DNA from: Pseudomonas sp. RIT-PI-r
GTDB lineage: Bacteria; Pseudomonadota; Gammaproteobacteria; Pseudomonadales; Pseudomonadaceae
NCBI RefSeq assembly: GCF_001297015.1
Contig: NZ_LIGE01000043.1
Span: forward strand, 55,083-119,082
Length of the DNA stretch: 64,000 nt
Direction: 5' to 3'
Position numbers and translations under genes: made by a program
In this document: piece by piece, positions 44,154 to 53,654 of the stretch
How the letters are laid out: each line of letters starts with the position of its first letter
How positions within the stretch are numbered: the first letter of the stretch is position 1
The notes under the pieces: model-generated
What the model was told of the DNA's origin: nothing
The model's database searches: none
Seen by the model: the letters and a program-made list of their open reading frames with translations, nothing else

Positions 44154-46076
44154 TCAGGCATCCAGCTCGGCCCAACGCTCCACCAACGCATCCAGCTCAA
44201 CCTGTAACTGCTCCAGCGAAGCAATCACCTTGGCCGTATCAGCTGCAGGACGCTGATAGAAACCTGCGTCAGCCATTTCAGCTTCCACGGCAGCGATCTG
44301 CTGTTCCTTGGCGTCGATATCGCCCGGCAACGCTTCCAGCTCGCGTTGCAGCTTGTAGCTCAACTTCTTCTTTGCGGCCGGGGCTGCGGCGGCAGGCGCT
44401 GCAACGACTGCTGGCTCGGCAGTGACCACCGCCGAATTCAGATCAGCCTTGCCCGACTTGCTTTCAGTCACGCCCAGCAGACGCGGCGAGCCGCCCTGAC
44501 GGATCCAGTCCTGATAACCACCGACGTACTCACGCACCTTGCCTTCGCCTTCGAAGACCAGCGTGCTGGTCACCACGTTGTCGAGGAATGCCCGGTCGTG
44601 GCTGACCATCAGCACGGTACCGTTGAAGGTCAGCAGCACTTCTTCGAGCAGTTCCAGCGTTTCCACGTCGAGGTCGTTGGTCGGTTCGTCGAGCACCAGC
44701 AGATTCGCCGGTTTGCTGAACAGTTTGGCCAGCAACAGACGTGCACGCTCACCACCCGACAGCGCCTTGACCGGCGTGCGGGCACGCTGCGGGCTGAACA
44801 GGAAGTCACCGAGGTAGCTGAGAACGTGGCGGCTCTGACCGTCGATATCGATGAAGTCGCGACCTTCGGCGACGTTGTCGATCACGGTTTTTTCCAGATC
44901 CAGCTGATGACGCAACTGGTCGAAATACGCCACGTCGATCCGTGTGCCCTCCTCCACTTTGCCGCTGGTCGGTTGCAGACCGCTGAGCATCAGTTTCAGC
45001 AGGGTGGTCTTGCCGGTACCGTTGGCGCCGAGCAGACCAATCCGGTCGCCGCGCGTCAGTACCATCGAGAAATCCTTGATCAGGAACGGGCCGCCCGGGT
45101 GAGCGAAACTCACGTTCTCGAGCACCATCACCTGCTTGCCCGACTTGTCGGCAGTGTCCAGCTGAATGTTGGCCTTGCCAGTGCGCTCACGACGCTCGCT
45201 ACGCTCGACGCGCAACGCTTTCAGGGCGCGGACGCGACCTTCGTTACGGGTGCGACGGGCCTTGATGCCCTGGCGGATCCAGACTTCTTCCTGGGCCAGT
45301 TTCTTGTCGAACAGCGCGTTGGCGGTTTCTTCAGCGGCCAGCGCGGCTTCTTTGTGCACGAGGAAGCTGGCGTAGTCGCCGTTCCAGTCGATCAGGCCGC
45401 CGCGATCCAGTTCGAGAATGCGCGTCGCGAGGTTTTGCAGGAAGGAACGGTCGTGCGTGATGAACAGCACGGCGCCCTGGAAATCTTTCAGTGCTTCTTC
45501 GAGCCAGGCAATCGCACCGATGTCCAGGTGGTTGGTCGGTTCGTCGAGCAGCAGCAGATCCGGTTCGGACACCAGCGCCTGCGCCAGCAGCACGCGCCGA
45601 CGCCAGCCGCCGGACAACTGGGCGAGGGTCTTGTCGGCCGGCAGTTGCAAGCGGCTCAAGGTGCTTTCGACCAGAGTCTGCAAACGCCAGCCATCACGGG
45701 CCTCGAGATCTTGCTGAACGTGCATCAGCTTGTTCAGGTCTTCTTCAGTGACGCAGTTCTGCGCGAGGTGATGGTACTCGGCGAGCAACGCGCCCACGCC
45801 ATCAAGGCCTTCAGCGACCACGTCGAACACCGTCCGATCGTCGGCCACTGGCAATTCTTGCGGCAATTCGCCGATTTTCAGACCGGGGGCACGCCACACC
45901 GAGCCGTCATCGGGCTTCTGGTCGCCCTTGACCAGTTTCATCATGCTGGACTTGCCAGTGCCGTTGCGGCCGATGATGCACACCCGCTCACCACGGGCGA
46001 TCTGCCAGGACACCTTGTCCAACAACGGCATAGCGCCGAACGCAAGGGACACATCGCTGAATTTGAGCAGGGTCAT
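44154..46076 (-). CDS. uup: ABC-F ATPase Uup
   Basis: 640 aa from MTLLKFSDVSLAFGAMPLLD. Two fused ABC domains without membrane segments: Walker A GRNGTGKSS and GANGTGKTT, signatures LSGGWRRRV and LSGGERARL, and a linker with EEVWIRQGIKARRTRNEGR between them. A C-terminal coiled coil (LPGDIDAKEQQIAAVEAEMADAG) after an Ala-rich hinge identifies Uup within ABC-F. Uup binds DNA and ribosomes and affects transposon excision and translation. Confidence 0.94.
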   Translation of the reverse strand: MTLLKFSDVSLAFGAMPLLDKVSWQIARGERVCIIGRNGTGKSSMMKLVKGDQKPDDGSVWRAPGLKIGELPQELPVADDRTVFDVVAEGLDGVGALLAEYHHLAQNCVTEEDLNKLMHVQQDLEARDGWRLQTLVESTLSRLQLPADKTLAQLSGGWRRRVLLAQALVSEPDLLLLDEPTNHLDIGAIAWLEEALKDFQGAVLFITHDRSFLQNLATRILELDRGGLIDWNGDYASFLVHKEAALAAEETANALFDKKLAQEEVWIRQGIKARRTRNEGRVRALKALRVERSERRERTGKANIQLDTADKSGKQVMVLENVSFAHPGGPFLIKDFSMVLTRGDRIGLLGANGTGKTTLLKLMLSGLQPTSGKVEEGTRIDVAYFDQLRHQLDLEKTVIDNVAEGRDFIDIDGQSRHVLSYLGDFLFSPQRARTPVKALSGGERARLLLAKLFSKPANLLVLDEPTNDLDVETLELLEEVLLTFNGTVLMVSHDRAFLDNVVTSTLVFEGEGKVREYVGGYQDWIRQGGSPRLLGVTESKSGKADLNSAVVTAEPAVVAAPAAAAPAAKKKLSYKLQRELEALPGDIDAKEQQIAAVEAEMADAGFYQRPAADTAKVIASLEQLQVELDALVERWAELDA

Positions 46077-46290
46077 GAGCTTCTCCAAAAACCGGGCGCG
46101 CATTCTACCTGAGTTAGGGCTTCAGCAGGCCGGCAATTTGTCTGTCGAAGCACTCTGCACAACAATTGTTGCGAACTTGTGCTGCGAGGCCGGCAAAGCT
46201 TTCGCCGCTTGCTGGCAAAAGGCTAAGCTACAGATAATTCAGTGCTGATTCGTGTCGGCACTTGTCATGATTTCTCTGCCCGGATGTCTC

Positions 46291-48219
46291 ATGCGCAGTC
46301 GCCTTTTCAGTGTTTTGTCCTGTTTGCTACTTACCGCCGCTGCCGTTCAATCCGCCCAGGCGGTGGACCTGTCCACCCAACGCCAGTATTACGATGAAGC
46401 CAAGCGTGCGCTGGCCAAAGGCGATACTGGCCCGTATTTCCGTTACAGTCAGGCGCTGGCCGATTATCCGCTGGAACCGTACCTGGCCTACGACGAACTG
46501 ACCGCGCGCCTGAAAACCGCAAGCAACGCGGAGATCGAAAAATTCCTCGCCGAGCACGGTGACCTGCCCCAGGCCAACTGGATGAAGTTGCGCTGGTTGC
46601 GCTGGCTCGCCGACCGTGGCGACTGGGCAACCTTCGTCAAATACTACGATCCGAAACTCAACTTCACCGAACTGGACTGCCTCAACGCGCAATACCAGAT
46701 CACCCACGACAAGAAAGCCGAAGGTTATGCCAATGCCGAAAAGCTCTGGCTGACCGGTAAATCGCAACCCGCCGCGTGTGACGCGTTGTTCGGCATTTGG
46801 GCCGCTGATGGCCAACTGACTGAACAGAAGCGCTGGGAGCGCACCAAGCTCGCTGCTCAGGCGCGCAACTATCCTCTGGCAAACAGCCTGGTCAACGGTC
46901 TGACCACCCTCGCCCCGCGCGGTCGCTTGTTGGTTGATGTGGCGCAAAAACCGGAGCTGCTCAATCAGCCATCGCGCTTTACCCCGGCCGACGAACCGAT
47001 GTCCGACGTGGTCAGCCTCGGCCTGCGCCGCCTCGCCCGTCAGGATCCGGACAAGGCCATGGCAATGCTGGACGGATACGCCAGCAGCATGCATTTCTCC
47101 CGCGATGAGAAAGTCGCGATCGCTCGGGAAATCGGCCTGACCCTGGCCCGGCGTTTCGACAGTCGCGCGCTGGACGTGATGACCAAGTATGACCCCGAGC
47201 TGCGTGACAACACGGTTTCCGAATGGCGCCTGCGCCTGCTGTTGCGTCTGGCTCGCTGGGACGACGCCTATCAACTGACCAAGCGTCTGCCGCAAGACCT
47301 CGCCACCACCAACCGCTGGCGCTATTGGCAGGCGCGCAGTCTGGAACTGGCGCAGCCACAGAACCCCGAGGCGCAAACCCTGTACAAAAACCTCGCGCGC
47401 GAGCGTGATTTCTACGGTTTCCTCGCCGCTGACCGCTCGCAATCGCCGTACTCGCTGAACAACAAGCCATTGATGCTCAGCCAGGCGCTGATCAACAAGG
47501 TGCGCAACACCCCGGGCGTCCGCCGTGCGCTGGAATTCCATGCTCGCGGGCAGATCGTCGACGGTCGCCGCGAGTGGTATCACGTCAGCCGCCATTTCAA
47601 CCGCGATGAGATGGTTGCCCAGGCAAAACTCGCTTATGACCTGAAATGGTACTTCCCGGCGATCCGCACCATCAGTCAGGCGCAGTACTGGGACGATCTG
47701 GATATTCGTTTCCCGATGGCCCACCGCGACACCCTCGTGCGTGAAGCCAAGGTACGCGGCCTGCACTCGAGCTGGGTGTTTGCCATCACCCGCCAGGAAA
47801 GCGCCTTCATGGACGACGCGCGCTCCGGCGTCGGCGCCAGCGGCCTGATGCAGCTGATGCCCGGCACCGCCAAGGAAACCGCGCGCAAGTTCAGCATCCC
47901 GCTGGCCTCGCCGCAGCAAGTGCTCGATCCGGACAAAAACATCCAGCTCGGCGCCGCTTACCTGAGCCAGGTGCACAGCCAGTTCAACGGCAACCGCGTC
48001 CTCGCCTCCGCTGCCTACAACGCAGGCCCCGGTCGCGTACGCCAATGGCTGCGTGGCGCCGATCACCTGAGTTTCGACGTCTGGGTGGAAAGTATCCCGT
48101 TCGACGAAACCCGCCAGTACGTGCAGAACGTACTGTCGTACTCGGTGATCTACGGCCAGAAACTCAACTCGCCACAGCCGCTGGTGGATTGGCACGAACG
48201 CTACTTCGATGATCAATGA
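46291..48219 (+). CDS. slt: Soluble lytic murein transglycosylase Slt
   Basis: 642 aa with a signal peptide (MRSRLFSVLSCLLLTAAAVQSAQA). The bulk is a superhelical alpha domain (U and L domains, about 25-460), followed by the C-terminal catalytic domain: WVFAITRQESAFMDDARSGVGASGLMQLMP holds the catalytic glutamate and AAYNAGPGRV the third motif. It cleaves the MurNAc-GlcNAc bond to give 1,6-anhydroMurNAc muropeptides, substrates that NagZ later recycles. Periplasmic. Divergent from uup. Confidence 0.96.
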   Translation: MRSRLFSVLSCLLLTAAAVQSAQAVDLSTQRQYYDEAKRALAKGDTGPYFRYSQALADYPLEPYLAYDELTARLKTASNAEIEKFLAEHGDLPQANWMKLRWLRWLADRGDWATFVKYYDPKLNFTELDCLNAQYQITHDKKAEGYANAEKLWLTGKSQPAACDALFGIWAADGQLTEQKRWERTKLAAQARNYPLANSLVNGLTTLAPRGRLLVDVAQKPELLNQPSRFTPADEPMSDVVSLGLRRLARQDPDKAMAMLDGYASSMHFSRDEKVAIAREIGLTLARRFDSRALDVMTKYDPELRDNTVSEWRLRLLLRLARWDDAYQLTKRLPQDLATTNRWRYWQARSLELAQPQNPEAQTLYKNLARERDFYGFLAADRSQSPYSLNNKPLMLSQALINKVRNTPGVRRALEFHARGQIVDGRREWYHVSRHFNRDEMVAQAKLAYDLKWYFPAIRTISQAQYWDDLDIRFPMAHRDTLVREAKVRGLHSSWVFAITRQESAFMDDARSGVGASGLMQLMPGTAKETARKFSIPLASPQQVLDPDKNIQLGAAYLSQVHSQFNGNRVLASAAYNAGPGRVRQWLRGADHLSFDVWVESIPFDETRQYVQNVLSYSVIYGQKLNSPQPLVDWHERYFDDQ

Positions 48220-48332
48220 CCTGTAGGAGCTGCCGCAGGCTGCGATCTTTTGATCCTGCTTATAAAAATGCCCGCATTTTCATGCGGGCATTTTTAGATC
48301 AAAAGATCGCAGCCTGCGGCAGCTCCTACAGG
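48220..48332. repeat. REP doublet, GCTGCCGCAGGCTGCGATC class, enclosing a terminator
   Basis: Arms of about 36 bp (CCTGTAGGAGCTGCCGCAGG... and complement ending CCTACAGG) extend to GATCTTTTGATC/GATCAAAAGATC. The loop contains a complete terminator (48264-48295). Located between convergent slt and the ABC exporter gene. Confidence 0.92.
48264..48295. terminator. Bidirectional terminator nested in a REP doublet
   Basis: 14-bp perfect stem AAAAATGCCCGCAT / ATGCGGGCATTTTT with a TTTC loop, T-rich on both strands. Serves slt and the convergent ABC exporter gene. Confidence 0.92.
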
Positions 48333-48372
48333 TGCCTATAGACCGATCATCCCCCGATGCAAGCAATACCCA

Positions 48373-50157
48373 TCAGAGTTGATCAGCCGTGACTTTTCCA
48401 TCATTGAACTGCAACGCCGCCAACCGTGCATACAGCGGATTGCTGGCAATCAACTCCTGATGAGTACCAATGGCCACAAGTTTGCCCTGATCCATCACCG
48501 CAATCCGGTCAGCGTTTTTCACCGTGGCCAGTCGATGCGCGATCACCAGGGTAGTGCGATTCTGCATCAGACTCGGCAGCGCTTCCTGAATCAGGTGTTC
48601 GCTCTGTGCATCGAGGGCGCTGGTGGCTTCGTCCAGCAGCAGGATCGGTGCGTCGACCAGCAACGCCCGGGCAATCGCCAGACGCTGACGCTGACCACCG
48701 GAAAGACCGAGACCACCATCGCCGAGATGGGTCTGGTAACCGTTGGGCATGTTTTCGATAAAATCGTGGGCGTGAGCAATCTTTGCGGCTTCCTTGACCT
48801 GCGCCAGCGTCGCCCCGGGGTTACCGTAACGAATATTCTCTTCAACGCTGCCGAAAAACAGCGCCGGCGACTGTGACACCAAAGCGAAATGGCGGCGCAA
48901 ATCCAGCGGATCAAGACGGGTCAACGGCACACCATCAATGAGGATCTGCCCCTCCAGCGGGTCGTAAAAACGCAACAGCAAGTCATATACCGTGGACTTA
49001 CCGGCGCCGGACGGCCCGACCAGTGCCAGTGTCTCACCAGCCCGAATGGTCAGATTCAAGCCATTGACCGCGTAGCTTTCAGGACGCGAGGGGTAGGAAA
49101 AGCGCACGTCCTGCAATTGCAGTTCGCCTCGCACGCGCTGCGGCAAGGTCACCAGCCCGGTGGTGGGTGGCTGGATGATGTTTTCCGAACCGAGCAGTTC
49201 CGCGATGCGCTCAGCGGCCCCTGCTGCTCGCTGCAGTTCGCCAATCACCTCGCTCAAGGTGCCAATGGCACTGCCGACAATCAGGCTGTAAAAGACAAAC
49301 GCCGCCAGTTCGCCACCGGTGATGCGTCCGGCGATCACGTCCATGCCGCCGACCCACAACATCACCGCCACCGCGCCGAGCACCAGCACGATCACCATGG
49401 TGATCATCCACGAGCGCTGGAAGATGCGTTTGCGCGCCGTGTCGAAAGCGTCCTCGACCGTTGTCGCAAAACGGCGCTCATCCTGGACCTGGTGGTTGTA
49501 GGCCTGCACGGTTTTGATCTGGCCAAGGGTTTCCGACACATAGCTGCCGATATCGGCGACCCGGTCCTGGCTCAAACGCGACAGATTGCGCACGCGTCGG
49601 CCGAAAATCAGGATCGGCGCAACCACGAACGGTAAGGCAATCACCACGATGCTGGTGAGTTTCGCGTTGGTCACGAACAACAGGATGACACCGCCGATGA
49701 CCATCAGCAGGTTGCGCAGGAACATCGACAGCGATGAGCCGATCACCGATTGCAGGAGTGTCGTGTCGGCGGTCAGCCGCGACTGGATCTCCGAACTGCG
49801 GTTGTTCTCATAGAAGCCGGGGTGCAGATAAACCAGATGGTTGAACACCTCGCGGCGAATATCGGCCACGCAACGCTCGCCGATCCACGACACCCAGTAA
49901 AACCGCGCGAACGTGCCGACCGCCAGGCCCAGCACCATCAACATGAAGATGCCGATACTCTGGTTGAGCTGATGCGGCGACTGGGTCATGAAGCCGCGGT
50001 CGACCAACAATTTGATCCCCTGCCCCATCGACAACGTGACGGCAGCAGTGACGATCAACGCCAGCAGCGCACCGATGACCTGCCAGCGGTAAGGGGCCAG
50101 AAATCGGCTGGTCAGACGCAGGGCGCGCCGGTGCCTGGAAGAAAGCTTCGGGGTCAT
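48373..50157 (-). CDS. ABC exporter, MsbA/lipid A type half-transporter
   Basis: 594 aa: six-helix exporter domain (about 1-330; first helix WQVIGALLALIVTAAVTL) fused to an ATPase with Walker A GPSGAGKST (about 382), signature LSGGQRQR, Walker B ILLLDEATSALD and H-loop VIAHRL. Architecture is that of MsbA-like homodimeric exporters. The gene carries no linked lpxK, so it is probably not the essential MsbA of the strain. Substrate unknown; candidates are lipids or hydrophobic compounds. Confidence 0.88.
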   Translation of the reverse strand: MTPKLSSRHRRALRLTSRFLAPYRWQVIGALLALIVTAAVTLSMGQGIKLLVDRGFMTQSPHQLNQSIGIFMLMVLGLAVGTFARFYWVSWIGERCVADIRREVFNHLVYLHPGFYENNRSSEIQSRLTADTTLLQSVIGSSLSMFLRNLLMVIGGVILLFVTNAKLTSIVVIALPFVVAPILIFGRRVRNLSRLSQDRVADIGSYVSETLGQIKTVQAYNHQVQDERRFATTVEDAFDTARKRIFQRSWMITMVIVLVLGAVAVMLWVGGMDVIAGRITGGELAAFVFYSLIVGSAIGTLSEVIGELQRAAGAAERIAELLGSENIIQPPTTGLVTLPQRVRGELQLQDVRFSYPSRPESYAVNGLNLTIRAGETLALVGPSGAGKSTVYDLLLRFYDPLEGQILIDGVPLTRLDPLDLRRHFALVSQSPALFFGSVEENIRYGNPGATLAQVKEAAKIAHAHDFIENMPNGYQTHLGDGGLGLSGGQRQRLAIARALLVDAPILLLDEATSALDAQSEHLIQEALPSLMQNRTTLVIAHRLATVKNADRIAVMDQGKLVAIGTHQELIASNPLYARLAALQFNDGKVTADQL

Positions 50158-50412
50158 TCAGGTACACATCCGTGTTGATGAAAGGGCTAGCCTAAACCTT
50201 CTTGGGGCGGAACTCTGTAAATCACAATGAGTCAGGTTAAATATGCCCCCAAAGACTAGGCCATAGTTGCTATTGGTCTAATGGCCGGGTTGAGACGAGC
50301 GGTCATTTCTGTTGGAGTGGAGTTGCCACCATCGACAGACCGCAGGGAGTTGTCACAGCCCGGTCACGTGGCGGTTTTAACTTAGGCGTACAACCTGATG
50401 AGGAGACAGGCC

Positions 50413-50592
50413 ATGTCCTTGCAACACAGCAGCGATGACAAGATTGAAGTGATCCGCACCAAACCCGGCCAGACTCTGGGTTGCTCGATTATCGATAAGG
50501 ATGGGCGCGAAGTACCGATCACTGAAGACATGATCCAGGACGCCTGCCGCGAACTGGAGAAGCGATTGGTCAAGCCTGCCGAACAAGAGTGA
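50413..50592 (+). CDS. Small conserved hypothetical protein (59 aa)
   Basis: MSLQHSSDDKIEVIRTKPGQ... ends LEKRLVKPAEQE. The ATG at 50413 is preceded by GAGGAG at good spacing and the gene is followed by a strong terminator, so it is very probably real. Predicted short beta-strands followed by a C-terminal helix, acidic and soluble. I recognise it only as a small conserved pseudomonad protein; no function. The 255-bp gap to its left is divergent promoter DNA for it and the ABC exporter gene. Confidence 0.8.
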   Translation: MSLQHSSDDKIEVIRTKPGQTLGCSIIDKDGREVPITEDMIQDACRELEKRLVKPAEQE

Positions 50593-50611
50593 TATAGCCA
50601 CCGTCTTCCTG

Positions 50612-50637
50612 ACCCGGCCCCTTTGGCCGGGTTTTTT
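50612..50637 (+). terminator. Intrinsic terminator after the 59-aa gene
   Basis: 8-bp stem ACCCGGCC / GGCCGGGT with a 5-nt loop and TTTTT tail. Confidence 0.9.
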
Positions 50638-50668
50638 CTGTCTGCAGATCAGGTATTTGTAGCGCGGC

Positions 50669-50737
50669 CTTCGCGAGCAGGCTCGCTCCCACATGGACCT
50701 CTGAAGATCTCCTGTGGGAGCGAGCCTGCTCGCGAAA
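50669..50737. repeat. REP doublet (REPIN), GCGAGCCTGCTCGCGAAAG class
   Basis: Inverted pair TTCGCGAGCAGGCTCGCTCCCACA / GTGGGAGCGAGCCTGCTCGCGAA between the 59-aa gene and the 3' end of pdxB. Confidence 0.92.
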
Positions 50738-50752
50738 GGGCCGACCCGGTTT

Positions 50753-51895
50753 CTAGACGGCCACCGCCCCCAGCGCCGCCACGATCTTCGCCAACGCCGG
50801 CGAATGCCCCTCAATCCGCACCTTCAGCCCTTCAATCTCGCGCCGCACCGGATACTGCTTGCGCAACACATCAAACGCCGCACGCTGCTCGCCGACATTA
50901 CCTACAAGGCTGCGGCGAAAATCCGCATCATCGCGGCGCGGGTCGTACACGCCACGGCACAACATCGCAAGCGCCCAGGCCGGATCGCTCTCGGCGTGCA
51001 GGGAAACTTCCGACAACCACGGTGCCGGTAGCAGGTCACTGAGCTGGATGCTCGCGGGCTGACCGATAAATTCACAGTACGCCTGATAGATCTGCGCCGT
51101 GCCGCGCTGTTTGCCATCGAGGCTGTAACCGGCGATGTGCGGTGTGGCCAGTACACAGAGTTCGGCCAGGGCCACATCGACTTCGGGTTCGGCCTCCCAG
51201 ACATCCAGAACGGCCTGCAGGTCTTCACGCTCCAACAACACTTCGCGCAGGGCCACGTTATCCACCACCGGACCACGGGCCGCGTTGATCAGCCAGGCGC
51301 CCGGTTTGAGTTGCTGTAAACGTTGCTGATCAAACAGATGCCAGGTCGCGCCATCACCGCTACGGGTCAGCGGTGTGTGCAGACTGATCACATCGCACTG
51401 TTCGATCACCTCTTCAAGGCTGACGTAATCACCGCCCTCGGCAGCCTGACGCGGCGGATCGCAGACTTTCACATTCCAGCCCAGGCCCTTCAAGACCTGG
51501 ATCAGTCGACCGCCCACTTCACCGGCGCCGATAACGCCGTAGGTGCGTCGCGTCAGATCGACGCCTTCGATTTCAGCCAGCGTCATCAAACTGCCCAGCA
51601 CGTAATCGACCACGCCGCGGGCGTTGCAACCGGGTGCGCTCGACCAGACGATGCCCGCCTCGTTGAAGTAATCCAGATCCAGGTGATCGGTGCCAATGGT
51701 GCAGGTGCCGACAAAACGCACCTTGCTGCCCTCAAGCAGCGCACGATTGACGTTGGTTACCGAACGCACCAGCAACACATCGGCCTGTTCGACCGAGGCA
51801 CGGTCAATCGAGCGGCCAGGCACGCGGCGAATCTCGCCGAAACCGGCAAAAAAAGCGTCGAGCAGCGGGATATTTTCGTCGGCAACAATCAGCAT
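50753..51895 (-). CDS. pdxB: Erythronate-4-phosphate dehydrogenase PdxB
   Basis: 380-aa NAD-dependent D-2-hydroxyacid dehydrogenase family enzyme, second step of DXP-dependent pyridoxal-5-phosphate synthesis. NAD site GVIGAGEVGGRLIQVL; catalytic arginine in NAARGPVVD; Glu in EAEPEVD; His in ATPHIAGYSLDGK. The C-terminal PdxB dimerisation domain distinguishes it from SerA and related enzymes. SD GGAG sits before the ATG. Cytosolic. Confidence 0.95.
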   Translation of the reverse strand: MLIVADENIPLLDAFFAGFGEIRRVPGRSIDRASVEQADVLLVRSVTNVNRALLEGSKVRFVGTCTIGTDHLDLDYFNEAGIVWSSAPGCNARGVVDYVLGSLMTLAEIEGVDLTRRTYGVIGAGEVGGRLIQVLKGLGWNVKVCDPPRQAAEGGDYVSLEEVIEQCDVISLHTPLTRSGDGATWHLFDQQRLQQLKPGAWLINAARGPVVDNVALREVLLEREDLQAVLDVWEAEPEVDVALAELCVLATPHIAGYSLDGKQRGTAQIYQAYCEFIGQPASIQLSDLLPAPWLSEVSLHAESDPAWALAMLCRGVYDPRRDDADFRRSLVGNVGEQRAAFDVLRKQYPVRREIEGLKVRIEGHSPALAKIVAALGAVAV

Positions 51896-51930
51896 GGCGG
51901 GCTCCTTGGGCGGATAACCAGTTTAACGGC

Positions 51931-52010
51931 AGGAGCTGCCGCAGGCTGCGATCTTTTGCTGTTGATCTAAAAAAACAACGTCAAAAGATCGCAGCCTGCG
52001 GCAGCTCCTA
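51931..52010. repeat. REP doublet, GCTGCCGCAGGCTGCGATC class
   Basis: Arms AGGAGCTGCCGCAGGCTGCG... and complement, here between the divergent pdxB and MATE genes, so within promoter DNA rather than at a 3' end. Confidence 0.9.
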
Positions 52011-52107
52011 GAGGTTACAAATGCGCAACAGAGGATTTTTCCTGACCAAGGCGTCAGCGGCGTAGAATGCGGCGCCTTGCGCATCAACCTCTGTGGACGC
52101 TTTGCCT

Positions 52108-53517
52108 GTGAATTCCGTAACTGACCAACCTGTCGCCACCTCCCTCACCCGCCCAGCGCGGATTCGCCTGGAGTTCAAGAACCTGCTCGCCCTGGCGCTG
52201 CCGATCATCATCGCGCAACTGGCGACCACGGCCATGGGCTTCGTCGATGCAGTGATGGCAGGCCGTGTCGGGCCAAAAGATCTGGCGGCGGTGGCGTTGG
52301 GCAACTCGATCTGGGTGCCGGTGTTTCTGCTGATGACCGGAACATTGCTGGCAACCACGCCGAAAGTCGCCCAGCGTTTTGGCGCTGGCAGCCACAGCGA
52401 AATCGGCCCGCTAGTGCGTCAGGCGCTGTGGCTGGCGCTGGTGGTCGGGCTGATCGCGACGGCGATGCTGGTGGCCGCCGAGCCGGTGTTGCACTTGATG
52501 AAGGTCGACCCGGAGCTGATCGGCCCGTGCATGCAATACCTGCACGGCATCGCCAGCGGTCTGCCGGCCGTGGCGTTCTATCATGTCCTGCGCTGCACCA
52601 GTGACGGCATTGGCCGTACCCGCCCGGCCATGGTGTTGGGTCTGTGCGGCCTGGCACTGAACATTCCGCTGAACTACATCTTCATTTATGGCCACTTCGG
52701 CGTCCCAGCGATGGGCGGTGTTGGTTGCGGCTGGGCCACGGCGATTGTGATGTGGGTGATGGCATTGGGGCTGGCCGGGTATGAGCGCTGGGCGCCGGCC
52801 TACCGTTCCAGCGAAATTTTCAGCCGTTTCGACTGGCCACAATGGGCAGTGATCAAACGACTGCTGGCAATTGGTCTGCCGATCGGTATCGCGGTGTTTG
52901 CCGAGTCGAGCATTTTCGCGGTGATTGCGCTGTTGATCGGCAGCCTCGGTGCCACCGTGGTCGCCGGGCACCAGATTGCGCTGAACGTCAGCTCACTGGT
53001 GTTCATGATTCCGTATTCGCTGGGCATGGCCGTTACCGTGCGCGTCGGTCAGGCGCTGGGCCGCGAAGAACCACGCGAGGCACGCTTTGCCGCTGGCGTC
53101 GGTATGGGCACCGCGCTGGCCTACGCCTGCCTGTCGGCGAGCATGATGCTGTTGCTGCGCGAACCGATTGCGGCGATCTACACCGCTGACCCGACGGTGA
53201 TTCACATTGCGGCGATGCTGATTGTGTACTCGGCGCTGTTCCAGTTTTCCGACGCGATCCAGGTCACCGCTGCCGGCGCGCTGCGCGGTTATCAGGACAC
53301 GCGAGTGACGATGATCCTGACCCTGTTCGCCTATTGGGGCATTGGTTTGCCAGTGGGCTACGCCCTCGGTCTGACCGATTGGCTCGGTGAACCACGCGGC
53401 CCGAGCGGTTTGTGGCAGGGTCTGATCGTTGGCCTGAGCTGTGCGGCGTTGATGCTGTCGATCCGTCTGACGCGCAGCGCGCGCAAACGTATTCGGATCA
53501 GTCGCTCGGCGGGCTAA
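52108..53517 (+). CDS. pmpM: MATE-family multidrug efflux pump, PmpM/NorM type
   Basis: 469 aa with 12 membrane segments and two homologous halves (LALPIIIAQLATTAMGFVDAVMAG and LLAIGLPIGIAVFAESSIFAVIALL). Sequence and length match P. aeruginosa PmpM, a proton-coupled exporter of fluoroquinolones and cationic dyes. The GTG at 52108 gives the family's expected MNS start; another GTG at 52093 would add five residues. No strong SD is visible. Inner membrane. A REP doublet lies just upstream. Confidence 0.9.
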   Translation: MNSVTDQPVATSLTRPARIRLEFKNLLALALPIIIAQLATTAMGFVDAVMAGRVGPKDLAAVALGNSIWVPVFLLMTGTLLATTPKVAQRFGAGSHSEIGPLVRQALWLALVVGLIATAMLVAAEPVLHLMKVDPELIGPCMQYLHGIASGLPAVAFYHVLRCTSDGIGRTRPAMVLGLCGLALNIPLNYIFIYGHFGVPAMGGVGCGWATAIVMWVMALGLAGYERWAPAYRSSEIFSRFDWPQWAVIKRLLAIGLPIGIAVFAESSIFAVIALLIGSLGATVVAGHQIALNVSSLVFMIPYSLGMAVTVRVGQALGREEPREARFAAGVGMGTALAYACLSASMMLLLREPIAAIYTADPTVIHIAAMLIVYSALFQFSDAIQVTAAGALRGYQDTRVTMILTLFAYWGIGLPVGYALGLTDWLGEPRGPSGLWQGLIVGLSCAALMLSIRLTRSARKRIRISRSAG

Positions 53518-53540
53518 ACCCTTTAAACCGGGACAAAAAA

Positions 53541-53630
53541 TGTGGGAGCCAGCCTGCTGGCGAATGCGGTGTATCAGTCGCCATCAATAGTGACTGAGAT
53601 ACCGCTTTCGCGAGCAGGCTCGCTCCCACA
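53541..53630. repeat. Hybrid REP doublet
   Basis: Left unit GTGGGAGCCAGCCTGCTGGCGAATGCGG; right unit is the standard CCGCTTTCGCGAGCAGGCTCGCTCCCAC. The left hairpin stem GCCAGC/GCTGGC differs from GCGAGC/GCTCGC at two positions that remain paired. Between convergent pmpM and tusA. Confidence 0.9.
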
Positions 53631-53654
53631 TTTGGTTTTGCGCTCGCCTGGGGC

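Noticed and set aside
50377..50814. Minus-strand frame spanning the 59-aa gene, terminator and REP doublet
   Set aside because: It crosses a strong terminator and repeat, and the plus-strand gene there has a good SD and terminator.
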